Shown here: positions 22,009 to 31,977 of the stretch, in pieces
How the letters are laid out: every line of letters starts with the position of its first letter
Position numbering within the stretch: position 1 is the stretch's first letter
From: Lachnospiraceae bacterium
Lineage (GTDB): Bacteria > Bacillota > Clostridia > Lachnospirales > Lachnospiraceae
Assembly: GCA_024685635.1 (NCBI GenBank)
Contig: JAIKVP010000185.1
Coordinates: forward strand, 1-34,461
Reading direction: 5' to 3'
DNA length: 34,461 nt
Program-made: the position numbers and the translations under genes
Notes under the pieces: generated by a model
The model's database searches: none
The model's input: the letters and a program-made list of their open reading frames with translations, nothing else
What the model was told of the DNA's origin: nothing

Positions 22009-23277
22009 CTAATCTATTCCCATATACTTCCTATAATTATTCATTTCCTTCTTAGCTTCCTTGTGAGACATAAATCTCGCCGAGAAGAATACAAAGCCCT
22101 TGCAACCTGCTTTCTTCTCCTTTTTAATCTGCGTGACTATAATATTGCTCTTGCCCTTCCAGCCCCTGTCGTTATATTCATAGGTTCCAGCTTTATATAG
22201 TCCTAAACCTATAATCATAGTAACCTTCTTATTCTTATTGAGCTTCTTCCATGCCTTTAGTCTGTCAGTATACATAGTGTAATATTTGCCGTATAGATAG
22301 TACTTATCAGACCAGTATAGCTGAGGCATAATATAGTCAATATAGCCCTTCTTATTCATCCAGGTTGACAAGTCACAGCCGATACTCTCAGCATAATCTA
22401 TGTTGCCTGCTGGACTTATTCCAAATATAAGATTCTTGCTCTTCTTCTTTATAACCTTATATACCTTCTTAACCATCTTGTTAACATTTTTCTTCTTGGT
22501 CTTAACTGAAAGGCTCTTATAGCTGTTAGACGGATAGAAATAATCATCCATATGGATTCCGTCTACATCATAATTATTGATAATCTCCTTAACAATCTTA
22601 ACTACTCTGTTGATTGAAGAGGTCTTACCAGGATTGTATGAACTATAGATAGTCTTACGATATGGATTAATCCACGCGTGAAAAGACAAACCATAGTTAT
22701 GTGCTTCCTTAACTAAAATCTTAAGTGGATCATAGCCTGGATTCTTATAATTAGGACACATATATGAACTCCACTTTAATGTCTTGCTAGGATAGACTGC
22801 ATCGTTACATGGGCAAACGTGGAAGAAAACTGTATTAATCTTGTTCTTTTTAAACATCTTATACATTTTCTTAACGTTCTTTCTAAATGCAGATTTCTTC
22901 TGATTGTATAGTCCCATTTCCTGAAAATCAGGAAATGCTACCCAGACGCCGCGCATATTGTTAAGAGTGTTAATTACAACTCTGTCGTCGCTAGACGCTT
23001 CAGTTGTCGCCTCTGTTGTTGCATCAGCTGATACATCGCTTGAACTTTCACTGGCATTTTCACTAGTCACCTCACTAGCAGCCTCAGTCGTTAGATCAAT
23101 AGCAGTTGTTATCGCATCATTAGACGCATCAAAAGAAACTACTAACGATTCACCGGCCGTTAAAGGCTCTGCATCGGCTGCATTTGCCTCAAATGCAGTT
23201 AGATTTGGCATTCCAATCATTATCACCATAGCAAATGCTATAATTCGGCATAAGAATCTGTATCTTGCCTTAAACAT
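22009..23277 (-). CDS. Secreted family-10-like glycosyl hydrolase (GHL10/DUF187 type)
   Basis: The product is 422 residues. A hydrophobic signal segment (about 8-34) leads into an Ala/Ser/Thr/Glu-rich linker (about 35-100) and then the GHL10 barrel: MRGVWVAFPDFQEMG, FHVCPCNDAVYPS, FHAWINPYR, DVDGIHMDDYFYP, GISPAGN, DYIMPQLYWS and GLYKAG. These are the recognised strand-end motifs, with an acidic pair in HMDDY as candidate catalytic residues. Members are usually extracellular and act on cell-wall or surface polysaccharide; the substrate is not known. It starts 2 nt after the ppk stop and is probably the third gene of that operon. Confidence 0.85.
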   Translation of the reverse strand: MFKARYRFLCRIIAFAMVIMIGMPNLTAFEANAADAEPLTAGESLVVSFDASNDAITTAIDLTTEAASEVTSENASESSSDVSADATTEATTEASSDDRVVINTLNNMRGVWVAFPDFQEMGLYNQKKSAFRKNVKKMYKMFKKNKINTVFFHVCPCNDAVYPSKTLKWSSYMCPNYKNPGYDPLKILVKEAHNYGLSFHAWINPYRKTIYSSYNPGKTSSINRVVKIVKEIINNYDVDGIHMDDYFYPSNSYKSLSVKTKKKNVNKMVKKVYKVIKKKSKNLIFGISPAGNIDYAESIGCDLSTWMNKKGYIDYIMPQLYWSDKYYLYGKYYTMYTDRLKAWKKLNKNKKVTMIIGLGLYKAGTYEYNDRGWKGKSNIIVTQIKKEKKAGCKGFVFFSARFMSHKEAKKEMNNYRKYMGID

Positions 23278-23279
23278 AA

Positions 23280-25415
23280 TTACTGTTCTCCTTCATCTCC
23301 CATTATTGGTATAAACACCCTGTCAGGCTTTTCTTTTTTATTGATTACCCCCGCTTGATTGGCTTCCTCCTGAAAAATCTCCTGAGAATTGACCGCCTCT
23401 AAATCTCCTCTGTCCGGTTTAATATAGCTTCCGTCAGGCTGCATAATATGCGCCTTAACATTGTCTTTTAGCTCGGTATCAAGCACGTGTATAGCGTAAT
23501 CCTTAAGGTTGTCATCTTCAATAGGAAACATTATCTCCACACGTCTGTCAAGATTTCTAGGCATCCAGTCAGCGCTGGCCATATAAACATCCTCATATCC
23601 CTCATTGTAGAAATAGTAAATGCGGCTGTGCTCAAGAAAGTTACCAACAATCGACCTGACTGTGATATTCTCACTCACATCAGGAATGCCAACCTTAAGT
23701 GAGCATATGCCTCTTACTATCAAATCAATCTTAACGCCCGCTGCCGAAGCCTCATAAAGAGCAGCTATAATACCCCTGTCACATAACGAGTTAAGCTTGG
23801 CTACTATCCTAGCCTTCTTGCCCTCTAAAGCGTGCTCCTTCTCTCTGTTGATAAGCCTTATAAACTTGTCTCTCAGCCAGATAGGCGCACATGTTAACTT
23901 GTTCCACTGTGGTGGCTCAGAATAACCTGAGAGCATGTTAAATACAGCAGTTGCATCCTCGCCAATAAGCTCAGATGATGTAAATAATCCCATATCTGTA
24001 TAAAGCTTAGCTGTGCTGTCATTGTAGTTACCAGTACCTAAATGGACATATCTTCTAATTCCATCCTCCTCACGCCTTACAACAAGCGTAATCTTAGAAT
24101 GTGTCTTAAGTCCTTTTAGTCCATATATAACATGACATCCAGCCTGCTCAAGCTTCCTGGCCCAGATAATGTTATTCTCCTCATCAAATCTCGCCTTAAG
24201 CTCAACCAAAACGGAAACCTGCTTGCCATTCTCAGCAGCAAGCGCTAAGGCAGCGATAATAGGCGAGTTACCTGAAACTCTATAGAGAGTCTGCTTAATA
24301 GCCAATACATCAGGATCTTTAGCAGCAAGCCTTACAAAGTTGACAACCGGGTCAAAACTCTCATAAGGGTGTTGCATTAGTATATCATTATTTCTGATTT
24401 GGTCAAATAAATTCTCATCAGGATTAATCATAGCCGGCTGCTTAGGTATCCATTTCTCATACTTTAGATGCTCGAAACCAGATATTGAATTGACCTTCAT
24501 TAAGAATGTTAAATCAAGAGGACCTTCTATTCTAAAGACATCCTCATCCATCACATCAAGCTCCTTCTTAAGCTGCTTAAGAAGCTTCTTGTCAACATCA
24601 GCGGCAATCTCTAGTCTGATTACCTCACCCCACTGGCGACGCTTTAAGGACTTTTCAATCTCAACTAAGAGATCCTCAGCCTCCTCTTCATCTATAGTAA
24701 AATCAGCATTTCTCATTACACGATAAGGAAATGCAGCCTTAACTTCATAATTTAAGAATAACTGATCAAGATTCTTCTCAATAATCTCCTCTAGTAAAAT
24801 GATATCAGTAACGCCTTCCTCACTAGAAGGTAGCTTTATAACCCTGTCTAAAACTGAAGGCACCTGAACGGTTGCTAGTTCATTTTCCTCGCCTTTATCC
24901 TTGTCTAATATAAGCGCTGCTATATTAAGAGTCTTATTTCTAACAAGTGGAAATGGTCTAGAAGAATCAACAGCCATAGGGGTCAAAACAGGATAAACAT
25001 TATGCTTAAAATAATCATCAACATAGTTTGCCTGTTCATCATTTAACTGCTTATAGCTTGTCAGAATTCTAAGTCCATTCTTCTTAAGGTCAGGAAGCAA
25101 GTTATCATTAAGGGTTCTATACTGCGCCTCCATAAAGCTGTGAGTCCTGTCATTAATCGCCTCAAGCTGTTCAGAAGATGTCATTCCAGCGATATCCTTC
25201 TTCTTATATCCTGCATGCACCTGATCCTTAAGCGACGCAACTCTTACCATAAAGAACTCGTCTAAGTTAGATGCTGTAATGCTCAAAAACTTAATTCTCT
25301 CAAAAAGAGGTATAGACTCATCCTGTGCTTCAGACAAACACCTACCATCAAACTCAAGCCAGGACAACTCTCTATTGTAATAATATTCTGGTTTAATATA
25401 TTTCTTGTCACCCAT
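23280..25415 (-). CDS. ppk1: Polyphosphate kinase
   Basis: A 711-residue protein of normal PPK1 length, which reversibly makes polyphosphate from ATP. The N-terminal domain begins YYNRELSWLEFDGRCLSEA. The head domain follows, then the two phospholipase-D-like catalytic domains with LLVELKARFDEENNI, HSKITLVVRR (catalytic His region), HLGTGNYND, and the second histidine near EHSRIYYF. GGAGGAA precedes the ATG, which overlaps the ppx stop by one base. The pair allows synthesis and degradation of polyphosphate to be controlled together. Confidence 0.97.
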   Translation of the reverse strand: MGDKKYIKPEYYYNRELSWLEFDGRCLSEAQDESIPLFERIKFLSITASNLDEFFMVRVASLKDQVHAGYKKKDIAGMTSSEQLEAINDRTHSFMEAQYRTLNDNLLPDLKKNGLRILTSYKQLNDEQANYVDDYFKHNVYPVLTPMAVDSSRPFPLVRNKTLNIAALILDKDKGEENELATVQVPSVLDRVIKLPSSEEGVTDIILLEEIIEKNLDQLFLNYEVKAAFPYRVMRNADFTIDEEEAEDLLVEIEKSLKRRQWGEVIRLEIAADVDKKLLKQLKKELDVMDEDVFRIEGPLDLTFLMKVNSISGFEHLKYEKWIPKQPAMINPDENLFDQIRNNDILMQHPYESFDPVVNFVRLAAKDPDVLAIKQTLYRVSGNSPIIAALALAAENGKQVSVLVELKARFDEENNIIWARKLEQAGCHVIYGLKGLKTHSKITLVVRREEDGIRRYVHLGTGNYNDSTAKLYTDMGLFTSSELIGEDATAVFNMLSGYSEPPQWNKLTCAPIWLRDKFIRLINREKEHALEGKKARIVAKLNSLCDRGIIAALYEASAAGVKIDLIVRGICSLKVGIPDVSENITVRSIVGNFLEHSRIYYFYNEGYEDVYMASADWMPRNLDRRVEIMFPIEDDNLKDYAIHVLDTELKDNVKAHIMQPDGSYIKPDRGDLEAVNSQEIFQEEANQAGVINKKEKPDRVFIPIMGDEGEQ

Positions 25416-26950
25416 TAGAAATTCCTCCTCTGCTTAATAATTGGTCGTATTCCGTAAACCTCTTCAAAGAAGTCTGCCTTTGGCTCAAACAAAACCTTCT
25501 CTAAGGAAATGTCAGCAAGCGAGTCAACATTAAGCATAAGCTTCTTGTTCTTTCTTTCCACTTCAATCTTACCAACCTTTTGCTTGTGGCTTCTGTCCAT
25601 TGCATTAGCAACTCTTAAAATCGCTATAAGCTTAGTAATAGTGATATATTCCTCTCTGCTAAGCTCGCCCTCTAACTCAGAAAATGCTGGCAAATAGACT
25701 GTATTATACATAACTATCATGGCAACTAGCTCCCTCTCTCTATGAGAAAGGCCGATAATCTCTGATGCCATAATAATGTTATACGACTCTCTTCCACCTG
25801 CATTCATGGTAATGTACTTGCCACAATCGTGAAGAATAATTGCAATCTGTAAATAGAGCCTGTTCCTAGAAGTTAATCCATGAATATCCTTCATTGTATC
25901 AAATATCTCTAATCCAATATTGCTAACATTAGATATATGTGCTCTATTGCTGTGATAGCGCTTGCTTACACTCTTAGCCATAGAGACAATGTCCTGCTTA
26001 AAGTCGTGACTTAACTTAACCTTACCAGACTCATCAGCATATTCAGCTGCAATACTGTCACACAAATCAATACCCGGAGTCCAGATAATCTCTGCTTTAG
26101 AGCGATCTAAAAAGCACTTATAAATCTCTGCCGCAGGTAATAAAATGTCAGCGACCTCTAGCGCTATCTCATACTTATCTGATATATCCTCTGCAGAAGT
26201 CTTAACTATTCTGTCATATATAATCGCCATCTGGTTACTATCAATAGAATCTGTGATATGTAACTCTGGAGCTAATCTTCTCATAGCGTCAATCTCATCA
26301 CCGACAGCAATTATATTCTTGATTGACTTATCCTTCATAAAGTAGTTGCTAAAGGAATCAATCTCATTACTAATATATTCTGCAAGCATATCCTTGTAGC
26401 CTGCACCAATCTTTTGATTACCCTCTAATAAGCCCTTAAGACGCATAGAACCAATCTTTAAGTTCTGCGTAACACTTAAAGCCTGCTTATCAAATATAGA
26501 TATCTGAATACTACCAGCACCCATATCTATAATCGCTGTATTCTTTTGGATAACATTGTTGAAATCGACCGTACGACTAGCAATACCTTTATACATTAAA
26601 TAATGTCTCTCAGAATTACTCAAAACATTGATATCTATTCCAGTCTTTAGATAAATCTGGTCTAAGATGAACTCCCTGTTATCAGCCTCTCTTAGAGCAC
26701 TTGACGCATATGCTAAATAAGCATCTACCTGATACTCCTTCATCTTCTTTTGAAAGCGGGATAAAACCTGAGATAGTTCATCAATTAACTCGCTTCTAAT
26801 CTTGCCATATCTATATGTATCTCGCCCGATTGCAAGATACTGACTAACATAGTCAATCTGCTTGATACCCTTGCCTGCTGATATCTGATATATCTTCATA
26901 GCGACATCATTAGACCCGACATCAATAGCTGCAAATGTTGTATAAGCCAT
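25415..26950 (-). CDS. ppx: Exopolyphosphatase, Ppx/GppA family
   Basis: A 511-residue protein. The N-terminal half has the ASKHA-type phosphatase fold: FAAIDVGSNDVAMKIYQI and AIIDMGAGSIQISIF, the two phosphate-binding loops. The C-terminal part has an HD-type domain with ILHDCGKYITM. It would release phosphate from the ends of polyphosphate, or act on pppGpp; the split between these two cannot be told from sequence. It is directly upstream of ppk1, with AGAGGTGATG before the start. Confidence 0.93.
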   Translation of the reverse strand: MAYTTFAAIDVGSNDVAMKIYQISAGKGIKQIDYVSQYLAIGRDTYRYGKIRSELIDELSQVLSRFQKKMKEYQVDAYLAYASSALREADNREFILDQIYLKTGIDINVLSNSERHYLMYKGIASRTVDFNNVIQKNTAIIDMGAGSIQISIFDKQALSVTQNLKIGSMRLKGLLEGNQKIGAGYKDMLAEYISNEIDSFSNYFMKDKSIKNIIAVGDEIDAMRRLAPELHITDSIDSNQMAIIYDRIVKTSAEDISDKYEIALEVADILLPAAEIYKCFLDRSKAEIIWTPGIDLCDSIAAEYADESGKVKLSHDFKQDIVSMAKSVSKRYHSNRAHISNVSNIGLEIFDTMKDIHGLTSRNRLYLQIAIILHDCGKYITMNAGGRESYNIIMASEIIGLSHRERELVAMIVMYNTVYLPAFSELEGELSREEYITITKLIAILRVANAMDRSHKQKVGKIEVERKNKKLMLNVDSLADISLEKVLFEPKADFFEEVYGIRPIIKQRRNF

Positions 26951-27002
26951 TACTCATCACCTCTTAGAAACCATTATACTAAATTTCCAAAGAAAATGCA
27001 CT

Positions 27003-27033
27003 AAAAAAAGAGACTATCTAAAACGATAGTCTC
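27003..27033 (-). terminator. Terminator of the cold-shock gene
   Basis: Perfect 9-bp arms GAGACTATC and GATAGTCTC with a 6-nt loop, followed on the minus strand by seven T. Confidence 0.9.
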
Positions 27034-27077
27034 ATAACCTTCGAGTGTTACACTATAACTCTCTACTGTTTTGATCC

Positions 27078-27281
27078 TTAGGCAATTACAGTAACCTCTG
27101 TAGCCTGTGGTCCCTTCTCTCCGTCAACAACCTCGAACTGAACCTTCTGACCCTCGTCAAGTGACTTAAAGCCATCCATAACGATTCCTGAGAAATGTAC
27201 GAATACATCGTTTCCTTCCTCATCAGAAATAAATCCATAACCCTTCTTGCCATTGAACCATTTAACAGTACCTTGCTTCAT
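27078..27281 (-). CDS. Cold-shock protein, CspA family
   Basis: A 67-residue single cold-shock domain: [15 protein letters not shown] (RNP1) and DVFVHFSG (RNP2). It binds single-stranded RNA and acts as an RNA chaperone. GGAGG lies upstream, and it has its own terminator (27003-27033), so it is a monocistronic unit. The 103 nt between it and the AI-2E gene should hold its promoter and leader. Confidence 0.97.
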   Translation of the reverse strand: MKQGTVKWFNGKKGYGFISDEEGNDVFVHFSGIVMDGFKSLDEGQKVQFEVVDGEKGPQATEVTVIA

Positions 27282-27384
27282 CGTTTCATTCCTCCATAGA
27301 ACTATAAAAAATTATTGTGCTAGAATCGCACAAGGCTAATTATAGCACAATAAATACTTATCGTCAATTGATAATATTTAGAAA

Positions 27385-28485
27385 TTAAGGGGCTGTCTTA
27401 AGCATTTCAAGCCTGTTTTTGGTACGCTTAATCGGTCCGTCAAAGAGTCCGGTTTCATACATTCTCTTAACGATAATTCCCATAAGAATCATCAAAATAA
27501 ATCCCAATATTCCGCCTAACTTAAAGCCAATATACATAAGAACCAAGGTGGTAAGAGACGACAATCCAACACTGTCTCCAACAAGTCTAGGCTGCAATAT
27601 CTGCCTTAATACCAGACATATAAGATACAGAATCATAAGGCCTAATGCGTAGCCCGTATTGCCGATTGTAACCTCATAAACCGCCCATGGAATAAGCACG
27701 GTTCCAACTCCTAAGAATGGAATCGCATCAAGTATCGCAATAAGCAAAGCAGGAACAAATGCATAGTGTGACGGAAGTATCATCAAGCCGATAAAAAGTA
27801 TAACCGCAATGATAGCCATAAGCTTAATCTGAGCCAGAATATAGCCACCAACACCAGCAAAAATGTTATCCTTAACAAGCTTAACCTGTTCCTTAAATCT
27901 GTCACTGTTTATTCCTTTATACTTCTTATAAAGATTATCCCAATCTACCATAAACATATAAGCAGACATAAACATAACAATAATACCAATAAGTCCATTT
28001 GTCACGCTCTTAGCAAAGCTGGTCAAATATCCATCACTCACCTTGCCAGCAAAATAAGATGAAATCTCACTAGACGCTGAAGCTGCTATCTCACTTATCT
28101 TAGATGATATCTCTCTTGGCAAGACTACTGAATTGGTCTCCCACCAGCTAGAAATATTGTTCATAGTGTCATTATATATGCCAGGAACAGCTTTGACAAA
28201 ATCAGAACCAAGATTAACTAAGGCAGAGCCAAGTCCATAAAATGCTAAAACAACTATAGCAATAACAAATACTACTAGTATTGCTGAGCCTAACTTCTTA
28301 GCGACCTTAAGTCTCTTTTGTAAAAACTTCTGAATAGGATGTGCGACAGTGGCTATAAGCCAACCGGCAACCAATGGCCATAAAAATCCCAATATCTTAG
28401 GAAGTGCCAATCCGACAAATGCTATAATTGCAAGTATTATTAAAAGTTCAAGGAATATCTCTAAATATATCTCCCAACGTTTCAA
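27385..28485 (-). CDS. AI-2E family membrane permease
   Basis: A protein of about 366 residues with about eight membrane segments and the AI-2E signature ALLIAILDAIPFLGVGTVLIPWA. Members export small molecules or ions; the original link with AI-2 is not general. I prefer the TTG at 28485, because GAGGTGA lies 5-6 nt before it. The in-frame GTG at 28494 would add three residues but overlaps that ribosome site. Confidence 0.88.
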   Translation of the reverse strand: MKRWEIYLEIFLELLIILAIIAFVGLALPKILGFLWPLVAGWLIATVAHPIQKFLQKRLKVAKKLGSAILVVFVIAIVVLAFYGLGSALVNLGSDFVKAVPGIYNDTMNNISSWWETNSVVLPREISSKISEIAASASSEISSYFAGKVSDGYLTSFAKSVTNGLIGIIVMFMSAYMFMVDWDNLYKKYKGINSDRFKEQVKLVKDNIFAGVGGYILAQIKLMAIIAVILFIGLMILPSHYAFVPALLIAILDAIPFLGVGTVLIPWAVYEVTIGNTGYALGLMILYLICLVLRQILQPRLVGDSVGLSSLTTLVLMYIGFKLGGILGFILMILMGIIVKRMYETGLFDGPIKRTKNRLEMLKTAP

Positions 28486-28530
28486 TAAGCTCACCTCTTG
28501 CTATTTGATAAAAATTAAAATATAGTTAAA

Positions 28531-29454
28531 TTATACTACTTTAAAACTATCAAGTCTAGCATTGTATTCATAGACATTGTAAGACAAAAGATCCGCTTCC
28601 TTAACTACACTGTCATTGGCATTTTTAACCATAAATCTTAAATAGTCTTCATCCATTCCAAAGCATTTAGGAACTAAGATAACCTCGTGAACAGAGCTTG
28701 GCAAGAGATAAAAATCCCCGTCATAAATCTTTGAAATTTCATTTAAACACTTAGGATAAAGAATTGAAGTTGCACCATTTATGCGCTTTTCATTTGACAA
28801 CACAAACATCGGTGCCTTGTCTTCCATAAAGTATTCTATTTCTTCTTTTACCTTTTCTTTTATTCTTTCATCCTCTATTGATTTTAGAAAAAATCCAGCC
28901 ATATCATCACAACTTAAAGGAAAATATTTAGCTGTGTTAATTAACGCTCTTTGATATAATTCTTCTATAGTTATGCCCCAGCTTTCAAGCTCATAGTTCG
29001 TAACAATTGCAGTTGAAACACCCATTTCACTATAATCAGCAATCCATCTAAAAACTACTAATAAGTCCTCTATTAACATATGAGGTTTATCCTTAAATGC
29101 ATCTATATTTTTCTCGTAATTAACAAGCCTTAATATAATCTTATCCTTCATAATATCAAAGTTATAAATATCGTCAGGATCTATATCAATATCGTTAACG
29201 TGTTCATTATGAAAGTCTGCAATATAATTGATCGTCTTCTCTAAATCGTCGCAACTTAGATAGTAATTATAGCTCTGATCAAGCGGAACTGAAGGTGAGC
29301 ATAAAGCGCCTTTTTGCTTAATCTGAAGCGCCTTATAAGAGGTTTGATTATTCTTCTTAACTTCAGTGACAGTTACCTCTCCCTCAAAATCTTTAGATAT
29401 ATAACCAGCAATATTTTCTATAAGATATTCAACAAATTCATCAAATGATAACAT
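28531..29454 (-). CDS. DUF5688-like cytoplasmic protein
   Basis: A 307-residue soluble acidic protein, beginning MLSFDEFVEYLIENIAGYIS and including the segment NGATSILYPKCLNEISKIYDGDFYLLPSSVHEVILVP. These patterns occur in a Lachnospiraceae-rich family of unknown function (DUF5688), often linked to mobile or accessory loci. No catalytic motif is visible. AAGGAGG precedes the start. The family link is from memory of the pattern. Confidence 0.7.
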   Translation of the reverse strand: MLSFDEFVEYLIENIAGYISKDFEGEVTVTEVKKNNQTSYKALQIKQKGALCSPSVPLDQSYNYYLSCDDLEKTINYIADFHNEHVNDIDIDPDDIYNFDIMKDKIILRLVNYEKNIDAFKDKPHMLIEDLLVVFRWIADYSEMGVSTAIVTNYELESWGITIEELYQRALINTAKYFPLSCDDMAGFFLKSIEDERIKEKVKEEIEYFMEDKAPMFVLSNEKRINGATSILYPKCLNEISKIYDGDFYLLPSSVHEVILVPKCFGMDEDYLRFMVKNANDSVVKEADLLSYNVYEYNARLDSFKVV

Positions 29455-29672
29455 TATTACCCTCCTTAAAAATTATACATTAGCTTCGTCAAGCCAGAAT
29501 TAATGAACATGTCCTTAAATCAATTATAAAATGCAAATCATTCTATGTCTAAATCTTAGTAGTTGTTAAAAAGACGTAAAAAAGAGCCGATTTCAAGAAA
29601 AAATCGACTCTTTTCGTATGTATTCGTCCTCATTCGACTTTATTTGGAATTATTCGACCTTTTTTAAGGATT
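29455..29672. other. Intergenic region between hisC and the DUF5688 gene
   Basis: No gene is seen. The region holds the hisC terminator at 29578-29614 and several ATTCG(A) repeats (29630-29660) without clear function. The promoter of the DUF5688 gene should lie just after the terminator. Confidence 0.5.
29578..29614 (-). terminator. Terminator of the glgX-pdxK-aminotransferase-hisC run
   Basis: AAAGAGCCGATTT pairs with AAATCGACTCTTT with one mismatch. On the minus strand a run of six T follows. It is about 60 nt after the hisC stop. Confidence 0.75.
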
Positions 29673-30734
29673 TTAACAACCAGCGGTTGTTAAATAATCC
29701 TTAATAAAATCTATAAAGCTTCTCATCTCTTCATCTGTGCCAATAGTGATTCTTAAATAGTTGTTAATCCTTGGCTTGTTAAAATATCTAACATATATTC
29801 CCTTAGTCTTAGCCGCATTAAAAATGTCAGCTGCATTTGCCTTATTGTGCTTAGCGAAGATAAAGTTAGCACTAGAATCAGCAAAGCTAAAGCCTAATTC
29901 TCTCATCTCCTTAGAGAACCACTCTCTTGTATCTATAATCTTTTTTACATGCTCGTTAAAATAGTCGTTATCTAAAACAGATGCAACTGCTACTTCTATT
30001 GTTGCAGAGGTCATAGTGTAGGAATTAATAGACTGCTTAATGTCATTAAGTGCAGCTATTAAAGCCTTGTTAGCAATCGCATATCCTATACGCATTCCAG
30101 CTAAAGATCTTGACTTAGAAAATGTTCTGACAACCAATAGATTCTCATAATCCTTAACTAAACAAAGCGCTGTCTCACCGCCAAAATCTACATAGGCCTC
30201 GTCAACTATCACAACTGATTCCTGATTGTGATCAAGAATATCCTTAATAAAATCAACGCTCTCTCCTATTGCAGTAGGAGCATTAGGATTGGCTATAACT
30301 ACACCGCCATTCGGCTTATAGTAATCCTCTTTGACGATTCTAAAGTCGTCATTAAGCGCTGGCTGCTCATAAGGAATATTATAAAGATTAGCCCATACAT
30401 CATAAAATGAATAGGTTATATCTGGAAAGAGAACTGGCTTGTCTCCATTAAAAAATGTCAAAAATGCATTGGCTAATACGTCATCAGAACCTACGCCAAC
30501 AAAGACCTCGCTTGTATCAAAACCATGAAATTTGGCTAGTGCTTCTCTTAGTTTGACAACCTCAGGATCAGGATATTTTCTAAGGTTGTCAACGTTTGCC
30601 AAGATTTCCTTTACCTTTGGTGAAGGTGGGTAAGGATTCTCATTAGTGTTAAGCTTTATTACATTGCTATCCTTAGGCTGCTCGCCAGGAACATAAGGAG
30701 TAACCTTTCTGATATTAGCTTCCCATGCTTTCAT
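29673..30734 (-). CDS. hisC: Histidinol-phosphate aminotransferase
   Basis: A 353-residue PLP enzyme that converts imidazole-acetol phosphate to histidinol phosphate in histidine synthesis. It shows KLNTNENPYPPSP near the start, VDEAYVDF, and the PLP-lysine Lys207 in TFSKSRSLAG. AGGAGG lies 10 nt upstream, 11 nt after the previous gene. No other his genes are nearby, so it may also serve aromatic amino-acid transamination. Confidence 0.93.
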   Translation of the reverse strand: MKAWEANIRKVTPYVPGEQPKDSNVIKLNTNENPYPPSPKVKEILANVDNLRKYPDPEVVKLREALAKFHGFDTSEVFVGVGSDDVLANAFLTFFNGDKPVLFPDITYSFYDVWANLYNIPYEQPALNDDFRIVKEDYYKPNGGVVIANPNAPTAIGESVDFIKDILDHNQESVVIVDEAYVDFGGETALCLVKDYENLLVVRTFSKSRSLAGMRIGYAIANKALIAALNDIKQSINSYTMTSATIEVAVASVLDNDYFNEHVKKIIDTREWFSKEMRELGFSFADSSANFIFAKHNKANAADIFNAAKTKGIYVRYFNKPRINNYLRITIGTDEEMRSFIDFIKDYLTTAGC

Positions 30735-30745
30735 AAATACGCCTC

Positions 30746-31936
30746 CTAGTTGTAATCCTTATATAGTTTTTCAAATAAAGGAATCGCTTTTTCAACTCTA
30801 GCAGTTGGAACGCAATAGCTCAATCTAAAATATCCCTTGATAGAAAAGCTGTCTGAAGGAACGATAAGAAGGTCGTAGTTTCTAGCTTTTTCACAGAAGG
30901 CATTAGCATCATCCTCTAAGCATTTAGGGAAAATGTAGAAGGTTCCGTTAGGCTCTACAACTGAATATCCAATGTCCTTAAGTGCATTGTAGATAAGGTT
31001 TTTATTGGTCTCATAAACTGAAATATCTGCTGTGTCATCAACACAGTCTCTGACAACCATCTGAAATAGCGATGGAACTCCGACATAACTCATCTCTCTT
31101 GCAACCGCTCCGATAGTTCCAAACATAAGGTCAGCATCCTCTATCTCATCAGAAAATGCAATATAGCCGATACGCTCTCCAGGAATAGAAAGCGACTTAC
31201 TGTAGGAATAGCAAACCAGGGTATTCTTATAGTATTTAGGGATATAAGGAACTGTATATCCACTAAATACAATCTCTCTATATGGCTCGTCAGCAATTAT
31301 ATAAATTGCTCTGCCGTATTTATTAGAGGCCTCCTCTAAGATTGAGCTTAGCGTCTTAATAGTCTCCTCTGAGTAAACAACGCCAGTAGGATTGTTAGGG
31401 CTGTTAAGAATAATCGCCCTTGTATTCTCATTTATTGCAGCAGACAATTTATCAAAATCAATCTGAAAATCCTTAGTGTCTGCCTCAACCTCAACACATT
31501 TTACTCCCGAGCCCTCGATAAAGCATTTGTACTCTGGAAAATAAGGTGCAATAACGATAATTTCATCATTTGAACCGTAATCAGACACTGCTCTAAAGCA
31601 AAGTGTAATCGCAGCCGCAGCACCATTGGTCATGAAAATGTTGTTCTTATGATAATTCATCGCATATCTCTTATTAAGAGAATTGGCAATTGCCTCTCTT
31701 GTATCATCATAGCCAACTGCACTTGGATAGCCATGTACAAAGCATGGATCATTCTCGTTCATAATCCTTATGGCTGTCTCATTAACCGACTTAGGCGCAG
31801 GTACCGATGGATTACCAATACTGAAATCAAATACATTTTCTGCTCCAACCTCTAAAGCTCTCTTCTTGCCGAACTCAAATATCTGTCTGATAACTGAGCT
31901 CTGTCCAGCAACCTTAGAATACTTCTTAGATAACAT
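30746..31936 (-). CDS. PLP-dependent aminotransferase, class I/II (AspC-like)
   Basis: A 396-residue fold-type I aminotransferase: DFSIGNPSVPAP at the N-terminus, NSPNNPTG (178-185), IADEPYREIVF and PLP-lysine Lys247 in SYSKSLSIPGERIGY. Aspartate or branched-chain/aromatic substrates are possible; sequence alone does not decide. It lies between the pyridoxamine kinase and hisC genes on one strand, with AGGAGG upstream. Confidence 0.9.
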   Translation of the reverse strand: MLSKKYSKVAGQSSVIRQIFEFGKKRALEVGAENVFDFSIGNPSVPAPKSVNETAIRIMNENDPCFVHGYPSAVGYDDTREAIANSLNKRYAMNYHKNNIFMTNGAAAAITLCFRAVSDYGSNDEIIVIAPYFPEYKCFIEGSGVKCVEVEADTKDFQIDFDKLSAAINENTRAIILNSPNNPTGVVYSEETIKTLSSILEEASNKYGRAIYIIADEPYREIVFSGYTVPYIPKYYKNTLVCYSYSKSLSIPGERIGYIAFSDEIEDADLMFGTIGAVAREMSYVGVPSLFQMVVRDCVDDTADISVYETNKNLIYNALKDIGYSVVEPNGTFYIFPKCLEDDANAFCEKARNYDLLIVPSDSFSIKGYFRLSYCVPTARVEKAIPLFEKLYKDYN

Positions 31937-31977
31937 AATTTAAGCCTCCTGTTTTAACATTAGATAATCTTCTAATC